Source: Flavobacterium macacae (GTDB lineage: Bacteria; Bacteroidota; Bacteroidia; Flavobacteriales; Flavobacteriaceae). Taken from it: DNA of 64,000 bases. The notes below the pieces were generated by a model that searched no databases, was not told the origin of the DNA, and saw only the letters and a program-made list of their open reading frames with translations. The translations under genes were made by a program, and so were the position numbers. Shown in pieces: positions 1-6,744 of the stretch; position 1 is the first letter of the stretch, and each line of letters starts with the position of its first letter. Location: assembly GCF_003865365.1 (NCBI RefSeq), contig NZ_RQVR01000001.1, forward strand, positions 187,118-251,117, written 5' to 3'.

Positions 1-218
1 TTTCTTATGGTTTAAACACAGATTATTTTTTGACCAAGAAAATAAGTTTTGGTGCTTCTGCAAAATGGTCGCGCATCAATCAAAATCCGGTAAATGCTTT
101 TAAAATTCAAAGTCGTTACCACAAAGAAAATTATTTTCTGAGCATCAATTATGAACATTTGAAAATAGCTTCGCCCGTTTATAATTTTGTTGGCATTGGT
201 GCAGGTATTTATTTTTAA
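1..218 (+). CDS. C-terminal fragment of a probable outer-membrane beta-barrel protein
   Basis: The frame is open from the left edge (codons from position 3) to a TAA at 216-218, so only about the last 71 residues are visible. They alternate polar and aromatic/aliphatic residues, as in beta strands (for example ASAKWSRI, YFLSINYEHLKI), and end in GIGAGIYF. A terminal phenylalanine after an amphipathic strand is typical of outer-membrane barrel proteins. No domain that would name the family is visible, and the start lies outside the window. It could be the end of a TonB-dependent receptor or of a smaller porin-like protein. It lies 9 bp before the next small gene and may share its transcript. 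Confidence 0.5.
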   Translation, partial: SYGLNTDYFLTKKISFGASAKWSRINQNPVNAFKIQSRYHKENYFLSINYEHLKIASPVYNFVGIGAGIYF

Positions 219-227
219 CTTTGTAAA

Positions 228-356
228 ATGGACATACAATCAATCATAGCTTATTTCTTAGTCATTGCCGCTGCTGTTTTTTTAGTGAAGAAATTCTTTT
301 GGAAAAAAAAGAAAAAAGCAGACGGTTGTGGCGGTGACGATTGTGGCTGTCATTAA
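228..356 (+). CDS. FeoB-associated Cys-rich membrane peptide (42 aa)
   Basis: This is a tiny gene of 42 residues. It has one N-terminal membrane helix (about residues 5-20, IIAYFLVIAAAVFLV), then a lysine-rich cytoplasmic stretch (WKKKKKA), then a short Cys-rich tail with C-G-G-D-D-C-G-C-H. That layout matches the FeoB-associated Cys-rich membrane protein family, whose genes usually lie beside the ferrous-iron transporter gene feoB. No feoB is in the window; it may lie to the left. The neighbours (ZIP transporter, DtxR-type regulator, TonB receptor) support a role in metal handling. Its TAA stop overlaps the stop of the convergent ZIP gene within one palindromic TTAA. The assignment rests on layout and context. 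Confidence 0.7.
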   Translation: MDIQSIIAYFLVIAAAVFLVKKFFWKKKKKADGCGGDDCGCH

Positions 357-1171
357 CCCAAAGCCACGTCGAGCATCATCATGACTACAAAACCCCCAAT
401 AAAACCAAGCGTTGCAATATCTGTATTTTTATCTTGTTGCGTTTCAGGAATCACTTCTTCAACGACCACAAAAATCATCGCACCAGCGGCAAAAGCCAAC
501 GCATAAGGCAAAATTGGCGTAAAAAAAGTAATTGCAACAGCTCCAATTACACCCGCAATTGGCTCGACCAAAGCCGAAGACTGGCCATACATAAAACTTT
601 TAGTGCGGCTCATTCCCATTCTTCGCAACGGCATTGAAACCGCAATTCCTTCTGGAAAATTCTGTATTCCAATACCAATGGCCAGAGTCAAGGCACCTGC
701 AATGGAAGCTTCTGGAATTCCAGCGGCAACACCGCCAAACAGAACTCCTACAGCCAAACCTTCGGGAATATTGTGCAACGTGATGGCCAAAACCAGCAAA
801 GTCGTTCGCTGCCACGGCGATTTTACGCCTTCCGTTTCTTGAAAATTAATATGCAAATGAGGCAATACTTTATCCAATCCAAAGAGAAAAAGAGCGCCCA
901 GCACAAACCCAACGGCCGCCGGAATTACTTTTGTAAAGCCTTCGCCTTCGCTCATTTCAATTGCTGGAGCCAAAAGACTCCAGTAACTTGCGGCAACCAT
1001 CACGCCTCCCGTAAAACCAAGCATTCCATCAAGAACGGCACGGTTCATTGTTTTAAAGAAAAACACAAATGAGGCACCGAAAGCAGTCACAAACCAAGTA
1101 AAAAGCGTGGCATAAAGCGCCGCTAAAATGGGATCGATGCTTTGAAAATATTCAACTATGGATTCAAACAT
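353..1171 (-). CDS. ZIP family divalent metal transporter
   Basis: A 272-residue polytopic inner-membrane protein with about eight predicted helices. It carries the two ZIP signature motifs: HNIPEG at about residues 133-138 (helix 4) and NFPEG at about 171-175 (helix 5). These place the metal-binding His and Glu residues in the transport path. The overall form resembles the GufA/ZupT branch, which moves Zn(II), Fe(II) or Mn(II) into the cytoplasm. The gene lies 3 bp downstream of the DtxR-type regulator gene on the same strand, so the two are probably one transcript. Length is normal for the family. The metal cannot be read from the sequence; with a DtxR-type regulator beside it, iron or manganese is more likely than zinc. 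Confidence 0.9.
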   Translation of the reverse strand: MFESIVEYFQSIDPILAALYATLFTWFVTAFGASFVFFFKTMNRAVLDGMLGFTGGVMVAASYWSLLAPAIEMSEGEGFTKVIPAAVGFVLGALFLFGLDKVLPHLHINFQETEGVKSPWQRTTLLVLAITLHNIPEGLAVGVLFGGVAAGIPEASIAGALTLAIGIGIQNFPEGIAVSMPLRRMGMSRTKSFMYGQSSALVEPIAGVIGAVAITFFTPILPYALAFAAGAMIFVVVEEVIPETQQDKNTDIATLGFIGGFVVMMMLDVALG

Positions 1172-1174
1172 ATT

Positions 1175-1828
1175 TTAAATTGTTTTTACATACAGGTTGC
1201 TTGCAATTTTGTTTGAAATATTCATTTCGTTTTCATTCACTAAAACAATAAGAGAGGCGTCGAAGCTTTCTTTTTCTATAATTTCAAAGTTAGAGCCCAA
1301 TGCAATATGCTGTTTATCAAGATATTTCAAGAATTCAGACGAAGTATCTTTTACGCCAACACAAATTGATCTCTGCCCAATCTTCAAATCAGACAGCAAC
1401 TTTTTATCTATCTTTTTAATTTCTCCTTTCGCGTTCGGAATCGGGTCACCGTGAGGATCTTCCGTCGGAAAACCTAAAAAGGCGTCTAATTTATTAATCA
1501 ATTTTTCAGATTTAATATGTTCCAATTCTTCTGCGACATCGTGTACTTCATCCCAAGAAAAATCAAGCTTTTCCACTAAAAAAACTTCCCAAAGGCGGTG
1601 TTTTCGAACAATCATTTTTGCAGAATAAAGTCCGGTTTCTGTTAAAGTCACTCCTTGGTATTTTTGATATTCTACCAAACCTTTTTCTGCCAATTTTTTA
1701 ATCATATCGGTTACTGACGATGCTTTCGTTTCAATCATTTTCGCGATAGCATTGGTATTTACCCCTTTTTTTTGAAATAAGGATAAATGATAGATGGCTT
1801 TGATGTAATTTTCTTCAGAATAGGTCAT
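1175..1828 (-). CDS. DtxR/MntR family metal-dependent transcriptional regulator
   Basis: This 217-residue protein starts with a winged helix-turn-helix (about residues 1-62; ALAKMI-like recognition region then SSVTDMIKKLAEKGLV). A metal-binding and dimerisation domain follows, with the conserved RKHRLWEVFL and HDVAEELEHI stretches whose His and Glu residues bind the co-repressor metal. A C-terminal FeoA/SH3-like domain ends the protein. Family members repress metal-uptake genes when Fe(II) or Mn(II) is plentiful. It is the first gene of a two-gene leftward unit with the ZIP transporter and is divergent from a TonB-dependent receptor. Two near-palindromes in the 88-bp divergent region are candidate operators, so it probably controls both directions, including itself. 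Confidence 0.9.
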   Translation of the reverse strand: MTYSEENYIKAIYHLSLFQKKGVNTNAIAKMIETKASSVTDMIKKLAEKGLVEYQKYQGVTLTETGLYSAKMIVRKHRLWEVFLVEKLDFSWDEVHDVAEELEHIKSEKLINKLDAFLGFPTEDPHGDPIPNAKGEIKKIDKKLLSDLKIGQRSICVGVKDTSSEFLKYLDKQHIALGSNFEIIEKESFDASLIVLVNENEMNISNKIASNLYVKTI

Positions 1829-1916
1829 TAACTGCTAAAATTTAGATATACAAATATATAAATTTTTTTCATTAAAAATTTATTTTTAGATTTGTCTAAA
1901 ATTTAGTTTTGCTATT
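1829..1916. promoter_or_regulatory. Divergent promoter region with duplicated palindromic candidate operators
   Basis: Rightward, TAGTTTTG at 1904-1911 fits the Bacteroidota -7 element and lies only 5 bp before the receptor's ATG. Leftward, the complement of CAAATATA at 1851-1858 reads TATATTTG, a good -7 for the regulator gene. TTTTAGA at 1884-1890 and TCTAAAA at 1895-1901 form a 7-bp inverted repeat with a 4-bp spacer, just upstream of the rightward -7. The 11-mer CTAAAATTTAG occurs exactly twice, at 1835-1845 and 1896-1906, once near each promoter. Binding by the adjacent DtxR-type regulator is inferred. Confidence 0.6.
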
Positions 1917-4175
1917 ATGAAAAATATTTTTTTAATAATCTGTTTTTTAATCACACAAGTTATTGATGCTCAAGAAAAAAAATCTATTTCTGGAGTTATT
2001 TCTTCTGATGGAGTTGTTTTGGCAAATGCCGATATTAAAATTATTGGAACGAATTATACGGCTTCTTCAGATGAATTAGGGAAGTATAAAATCGAAAATA
2101 TTCCTGCCGGAAATTATAAAATTCAAGTTTCTTACTTCGGAAATAAAACGCTTCGAAAAAATATTTCGATTCAATCAGAAGATTTAGATATAGATTTTGA
2201 ACTGGAAAATGACAACAATTCTTTAGACGTAGTTGTGGTTTCTGGAACGCTAAAACCGGTCAGTCGATTGGAAAGTCCGGTTCCTGTGGAAGTTTACAAA
2301 CCAACTTTTTTCAAGAAAAATCCAACGGCAAATATTTTTGAAGCGTTGCAAAACGTGAACGGCGTTCGACCGCAATTGAATTGCAATATTTGCAACACGG
2401 GCGACATTCACATTAACGGTTTGGAAGGTCCGTATACGTTGGTTTTAATTGACGGAATGCCTATTGTAAGCGGTTTGTCAACGGTTTATGGCTTGTCAGG
2501 AATTCCGAATTCATTGTTAGAAAGAATCGAAATTGTCAAAGGTCCGGCTTCGTCATTGTACGGAAGCGAGGCTGTAGGCGGTTTGATCAATATTATCACC
2601 AAAAATCCTTCGAGTGCACCCCGATTTTCGGTTGACGGATTTAGCAATTCTTGGGGAGAAGCCAATTTAGATTTGGGTTTCAAAGCAAATATCGGAGAAA
2701 AATCTTCGGTCTTAGTAGGTGTAAACTATTTCAATTTCAATAATCCTACGGATAACAACAATGATAATTTCACGGATGTCACGTTGCAACACCGAATTTC
2801 TGTTTTTCAAAAGTGGAATTTTGCCCGAAAAAGCAACAAATTATTTTCACTCGCCGGACGCTATTTTTATGAAGATCGCTGGGGTGGCGAAATGCAGTGG
2901 GAGAAAAAATACCGAGGTGGCAGTGAAGTGTATGGCGAAAACATTTACACCAAAAGATATGAATTATTAGGCGCTTATGAACTTCCGATTGAAGAAAAAA
3001 TGCTGTTTTCATTTTCAATTACCAATCACGATCAAAACTCAGTGTATGGTAATATTCCTTATTTGGCGCAACAAAAAATTGGCTTTGGGCAATTGACTTG
3101 GGACAAAAAATTAAGCAACCACGATTTGCTTTTCGGGACCGCCGTTCGTTATCAATATTACAACAATAATACGCCGGCAACTGAAATTTCAGACAAGACT
3201 TGGATTCCGAGTGTTTTTGCGCAAGATGAAATTAAATTTAATGAAAAACACAGCGTTTTGCTTGGCGCAAGATACGATTACAACGCTGATCACGGTTCGA
3301 TTTTTACGCCTCGATTTGCCTATAAATTTAAAGCGACTGACAATGACATCATTCGTTTTAATGCCGGAACTGGTTTTAGGGTCGTCAATCTTTTTACCGA
3401 AGAACACGCGGCATTGACGGGTTCTCGCGAGGTTATTGTGCAAGAAGAATTAAAACCTGAACAATCATATAATGCAAATTTGAATTATCTGAAGAAGATT
3501 TATACTGAAAACGGAACCTATATCGGCATTGAAACTTCGGCTTGGTACACGTATTTCACGAACTCGATTATACCAGATTATGATACCGATCCCAATAAAA
3601 TTATTTACAAAAATTTAGACGGATTTGCAGTAACGACAGGAATCAGCGCCAACGTAGATGTGGTTTTTCAAAACGGATTGAAAATGATTTTAGGCGTAAC
3701 ATATATGGATGTTTCCAAAACGGAAAACGATATCAAAACGAGACAGATTTTGACCGAAAAATTCTCAGGAACTTGGGCCATTTCTTACCGAATTCCGAAA
3801 TGGTTTATCGATATTGATTACACTGGAAATGTGTATGGACCGATGCGATTGCCGTTGCTTGGAGAAAATGATCCTAGAAAAGAATATTCACCAACATGGA
3901 GCATCCAGAACATTCAATTTACATACAACAAATTGAAAAATATCGAAATTTATATGGGAATCAAAAACCTTTTGAATTGGACGCCTAATAAAGGAAATCC
4001 GTTTATAATAGCACGTGCCAATGATCCGTTTGATGAAAATGTACAATACGGTCCAAGCGGAAATGTGCTTGCAACACCTGAAAATCCGTATGGTTTGACA
4101 TTTGATCCGAGTTATGTTTACGGCCCGAATCAAGGAATTCGAAGTTTTTTTGGTGTTCGATATACTTTGAAATAA
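1917..4175 (+). CDS. TonB-dependent outer-membrane receptor, probably for a metal chelate
   Basis: A 752-residue outer-membrane receptor. A signal peptide (about 1-18) is followed by a carboxypeptidase-regulatory-like beta-sandwich (about 22-100). A plug domain comes next, with GPYTLVLIDGMPI and IEIVKGPASSLYGSEAVGGLINI, then a 22-strand-type barrel to the C-terminus. The plug carries an unusual N-C-N-I-C-N Cys pair just before the first plug strand. TonB-ExbBD-driven import across the outer membrane is the family function. It is transcribed divergently from a DtxR-type regulator whose candidate operator overlaps its promoter, so iron- or manganese-regulated uptake is likely. The thioredoxin-like gene follows after 10 bp, probably on the same transcript. 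The ligand cannot be read from the sequence. Confidence 0.88.
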   Translation: MKNIFLIICFLITQVIDAQEKKSISGVISSDGVVLANADIKIIGTNYTASSDELGKYKIENIPAGNYKIQVSYFGNKTLRKNISIQSEDLDIDFELENDNNSLDVVVVSGTLKPVSRLESPVPVEVYKPTFFKKNPTANIFEALQNVNGVRPQLNCNICNTGDIHINGLEGPYTLVLIDGMPIVSGLSTVYGLSGIPNSLLERIEIVKGPASSLYGSEAVGGLINIITKNPSSAPRFSVDGFSNSWGEANLDLGFKANIGEKSSVLVGVNYFNFNNPTDNNNDNFTDVTLQHRISVFQKWNFARKSNKLFSLAGRYFYEDRWGGEMQWEKKYRGGSEVYGENIYTKRYELLGAYELPIEEKMLFSFSITNHDQNSVYGNIPYLAQQKIGFGQLTWDKKLSNHDLLFGTAVRYQYYNNNTPATEISDKTWIPSVFAQDEIKFNEKHSVLLGARYDYNADHGSIFTPRFAYKFKATDNDIIRFNAGTGFRVVNLFTEEHAALTGSREVIVQEELKPEQSYNANLNYLKKIYTENGTYIGIETSAWYTYFTNSIIPDYDTDPNKIIYKNLDGFAVTTGISANVDVVFQNGLKMILGVTYMDVSKTENDIKTRQILTEKFSGTWAISYRIPKWFIDIDYTGNVYGPMRLPLLGENDPRKEYSPTWSIQNIQFTYNKLKNIEIYMGIKNLLNWTPNKGNPFIIARANDPFDENVQYGPSGNVLATPENPYGLTFDPSYVYGPNQGIRSFFGVRYTLK

Positions 4176-4185
4176 AATCTGTGTT

Positions 4186-4644
4186 ATGAAAAAATTTCTA
4201 TTTCTTTTTTTCTTGCTAATTACAAATCAAAACTTTGCACAATTAAACACGTTTACTTTTGAAGAAGCAGAAATATTATCGATAGAAAATCCAAAACCTT
4301 TTGTGATTTTCATTCATACCGATTGGTGCAAAATCTGCAAAATGATGGAAAACACAACTTTCAAAAATCAAGAAATCTTAAAAGAATTGAATCGAAATTT
4401 CTATTTCATTTCCTTCAATGCTGAAACTAAAATAGACATTAATTTCAACAAATATACTTTCAAATTCAAGCCAAAAGGAACAAATTCTGGCGTTCATGAA
4501 TTAGCAGAAGAACTGTCAAATCAAATCTATCCAACACTAACCATTTTAAATTCTGATTATTCCATTTTAATGCAAATAGAATCGTTTGTAAATGCAAAAG
4601 ATTTGTTACAGATTCTCCAAAAAACAAATCAAACAAACCCTTAA
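4186..4644 (+). CDS. Secreted thioredoxin-fold protein
   Basis: A 152-residue protein with an N-terminal signal peptide (about 1-18, ending QNFA). Its single thioredoxin-fold domain carries the redox motif W-C-K-I-C-K at about residues 44-49, preceded by FVIFIHTD. A cis-proline region, QIYPTLTIL, lies near residue 122. The motif differs from classical WCGPC but is common in the DUF255/thioredoxin_7 type, which acts as a periplasmic thiol reductase or disulfide carrier. It lies 10 bp after the TonB receptor gene. It may keep thiols in that receptor (which has a Cys pair in its plug) or another envelope protein reduced; this partner is a guess from position. Confidence 0.8.
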   Translation: MKKFLFLFFLLITNQNFAQLNTFTFEEAEILSIENPKPFVIFIHTDWCKICKMMENTTFKNQEILKELNRNFYFISFNAETKIDINFNKYTFKFKPKGTNSGVHELAEELSNQIYPTLTILNSDYSILMQIESFVNAKDLLQILQKTNQTNP

Positions 4645-4693
4645 ATTTCCTTAAATTTCAAATGATTTGAAAAAAGAAAACTATTTTTGGGCT

Positions 4694-5836
4694 ATGAGAA
4701 ATTACGATTACATTTTTGCCGGAACCGGATTGTCTGCCTTAATGACGGTTTATGAAATGGTGCTTTCAAAAAATTTTTCGGACAAAAAAATCCTGCTTCT
4801 TGATGCTGATTTAAAAAAAACCAATGACAGAACGTGGTGTTTCTGGGAAAAGCCAAACGGGAGGTATGAAAATTTAGTCCATAAAAAGTGGGATGTTGCC
4901 GTTTTTTCCAATGAAAAATACACGCGAGATTTAGACCTAAAACCCTATCAGTACAAAATGATCCAAGGTTTGGATTTTTATAAATTTGTCTTCGAAATTA
5001 TTTCTGCTGAAAAAAATATTGAATTTTTCAACCAAAAAATAGTCTCGTTCCAAGAAGAAGATAACCGCGTTTTTGTCAAGACAGAAACAGAAGAATTCAG
5101 TTGCCACAAGCTTTTCAACAGTATTTTTAATCCGAAAGAAATTTTAGAACAAGACAAATATCCGTTATTGCAACAGCATTTTATCGGTTGGAAAATCAAA
5201 AGTTCTGAAGCTGTTTTCTTTCCAGAAAAAGCCACATTTATGGATTTTTCTGTTGCCCAAAAAGGAAACACCCGATTTATGTATGTCTTGCCTTTTTCAG
5301 AAAATGAAGCCTTGATTGAATACACTTTGTTTTCAAAAGACTTGCTTTCTGAAGAAGAATATGAAGAAGCAATTAAAGATTATATTAAAAAATTAGGCAT
5401 AAAAAACTACGAAATACTCGAAAAAGAAACTGGAAACATCCCAATGACGAGCTATCAATTTTGGAATAAAAATTCTAAAAACATACTGAACATAGGTTCT
5501 GCCGGCGGTTGGACCAAAGCAAGTACCGGTTATACTTTTAAAAGTGCTTCTAAAAAATCAAAAGCTTTGGTTTCTTTTTTAGGCCAAGAAAATGATTTTA
5601 GAAAATTCCACAAAAGAACTAAATTCTGGTTTTATGATTTATTACTATTGGATATTTTAGCCCAAAAAAATCAGGTCGGAAGTTCCATATTTTCGGCGAT
5701 GTTCAAAAAAGGAAATCCAAGTCTGATTTTCAAATTTTTAGATGAAGAAACCAGTTTTTACGAAGACATTCAAGTAATTTTGAAATGCCCAAAAGGAATA
5801 TTTTTGAAAGCGTTATTTGACCGACTTTACAAATAG
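4694..5836 (+). CDS. crtY: Lycopene beta-cyclase family protein
   Basis: A 380-residue flavoprotein of the lycopene cyclase family, which closes both ends of lycopene to beta-rings in carotenoid synthesis. The N-terminus is an FAD/NAD-binding Rossmann strand-loop-helix (YDYIFAGTGLSAL) followed by KILLLDAD. Further family marks are DRTWCFWEK near residue 45 and the central YVLPFSENEALIEYTLFS region. The stretch GSAGGWTKASTGYTF near residue 275 is diagnostic for CrtY-type cyclases. I start at ATG 4694; an upstream TTG at 4667 would add nine residues but puts nothing conserved before the Rossmann strand. No other carotenoid gene is nearby, so the rest of the pathway must lie elsewhere. Confidence 0.87.
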   Translation: MRNYDYIFAGTGLSALMTVYEMVLSKNFSDKKILLLDADLKKTNDRTWCFWEKPNGRYENLVHKKWDVAVFSNEKYTRDLDLKPYQYKMIQGLDFYKFVFEIISAEKNIEFFNQKIVSFQEEDNRVFVKTETEEFSCHKLFNSIFNPKEILEQDKYPLLQQHFIGWKIKSSEAVFFPEKATFMDFSVAQKGNTRFMYVLPFSENEALIEYTLFSKDLLSEEEYEEAIKDYIKKLGIKNYEILEKETGNIPMTSYQFWNKNSKNILNIGSAGGWTKASTGYTFKSASKKSKALVSFLGQENDFRKFHKRTKFWFYDLLLLDILAQKNQVGSSIFSAMFKKGNPSLIFKFLDEETSFYEDIQVILKCPKGIFLKALFDRLYK

Positions 5837-5901
5837 AAAAAAAATGTGTTTTGATATTTGTAAACCAATGTTAATTTAAAAAATCAACTGCAAATTCTTT
5901 G

Positions 5902-5909
5902 TAACTTTG
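5902..5909 (+). promoter_or_regulatory. -7 promoter element for the bacilliredoxin gene
   Basis: TAACTTTG matches the Bacteroidota TAnnTTTG -7 element and lies 41 bp before the ATG at 5951. I see no clear TTTG -33 element at the usual distance. Confidence 0.5.
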
Positions 5910-5950
5910 CACAAAATAGAGCCTTAAACTTTAACAAAAAACAAAAAAAT

Positions 5951-6361
5951 ATGTATCCAGAAGAAATGGTAAAACCAATGCGTGCTGAATTATCAGACGC
6001 CGGTTTTGAAGAATTATATAGCGCAGGAGCGGTTGAAAATGCTATAGCAAAATCAGGAACAACTTTAGTAGTCGTTAATTCAGTTTGCGGATGCGCGGCA
6101 AGAAATGCACGTCCGGGAGCAAAAACAAGCCTTGACGGTGAAAAAAAACCTGACCATTTGGTAACGGTTTTCGCTGGTGTTGACAAAGAAGCAGTAGATG
6201 CTGCCCGTGGCTTCATGTTCCCTTTTCCTCCATCATCGCCAAGCATTGCGCTTTTCAAGGACGGAGAATTGGTGCACATGCTGGAGCGCCACCACATTGA
6301 AGGCCGCCCGGCTGAATTGATCGCTGAAAACTTAAAAGACGCTTACGCAGAATTCTGCTAA
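5951..6361 (+). CDS. BrxA/BrxB family bacilliredoxin
   Basis: A 136-residue cytoplasmic protein of the bacilliredoxin (DUF1094, YphP/YqiW) family. It has the thioredoxin-like fold and the characteristic C-G-C active site at about residues 46-48, within NSVCGCAARNARPGA. In Firmicutes these proteins remove bacillithiol from modified protein cysteines. Many Bacteroidota carry the gene, and whether this organism makes bacillithiol cannot be told from the window. The C-terminal HMLERHHIEGRPAELIAENL is well conserved in the family. Length is normal. It is a single-gene unit with its own -7 element and a strong terminator just downstream. Confidence 0.93.
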   Translation: MYPEEMVKPMRAELSDAGFEELYSAGAVENAIAKSGTTLVVVNSVCGCAARNARPGAKTSLDGEKKPDHLVTVFAGVDKEAVDAARGFMFPFPPSSPSIALFKDGELVHMLERHHIEGRPAELIAENLKDAYAEFC

Positions 6362-6382
6362 GATTATTTTTTAAAGAAAATT

Positions 6383-6434
6383 ACCGCAGCTTCGCAGATT
6401 CAAATTACTCTGTGAAGCTGCGGTTTTTTTTTTT
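6383..6434 (+). terminator. Rho-independent terminator after the bacilliredoxin gene
   Basis: A 16-bp stem (6383-6398 with 6409-6424, one mismatch; core CCGCAGCTTC / GAAGCTGCGG) is followed by a run of about 12 T. Confidence 0.85.
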
Positions 6435-6466
6435 GAAGCCAAACAAAACGCATTCCTTTAAATGAA

Positions 6467-6545
6467 ATTCCTGCTGCGGCCACTCGCTTTACATCTGTTT
6501 GGCACAGCTGTAAGAGCTCAAACAAAGTCAGCATCAGGGCTATTT
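6467..6545 (+). repeat. Dispersed structured repeat, copy A
   Basis: This roughly 79-bp stretch aligns with 50818-50897 almost without gaps. Shared blocks are CCTGCTGCGG, ACTCGCTTTA, TTTGG, TAAGAGCTCA and ATCAG-GCTATTT. Between the blocks, TTACATCTGT and ACAGCTGTAA form a 10-bp stem (one mismatch) around a TTGGC loop. In the other copy the stem bases differ but still pair, so the structure, not the sequence, is kept. Open frames through both copies are unrelated, so it is not protein-coding. It lies between the bacilliredoxin terminator and the trhO promoter. The bases from 6546 to about 6660 hold nothing I recognise. Confidence 0.75.
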
Positions 6546-6684
6546 CCCCAACTTTAAGGCACCTTTTAAACTTCCGTTTGCCAACCTTTGTCTTAAAAAC
6601 CCACGCCAATCTGCAAAATCCGCGTTTAAATAAGTTTCAATAAAACACTGATATTTATCATTTTTCAAATTTCTAAAATAGCCG

Positions 6685-6692
6685 TATATTTG
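6685..6692 (+). promoter_or_regulatory. -7 promoter element for the tRNA hydroxylase gene
   Basis: TATATTTG fits TAnnTTTG and lies 52 bp before the ATG at 6745. TTTT at 6662-6665 is a weak -33 candidate at 19 bp spacing. Confidence 0.5.
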
Positions 6693-6744
6693 CACCCGAA
6701 TTCTTCCAATTAGAATTCATTTCTCACTTAAAAACGTTTATAGC

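Noticed and set aside
5884-6297. Reverse frame of 137 residues over the bacilliredoxin gene
   Set aside because: It is antisense to a clear family member with its own promoter and terminator.
6400-6609. Reverse open frame of 69 residues over repeat copy A
   Set aside because: The matching region of copy B gives an unrelated protein in every frame; the conserved feature is a hairpin.
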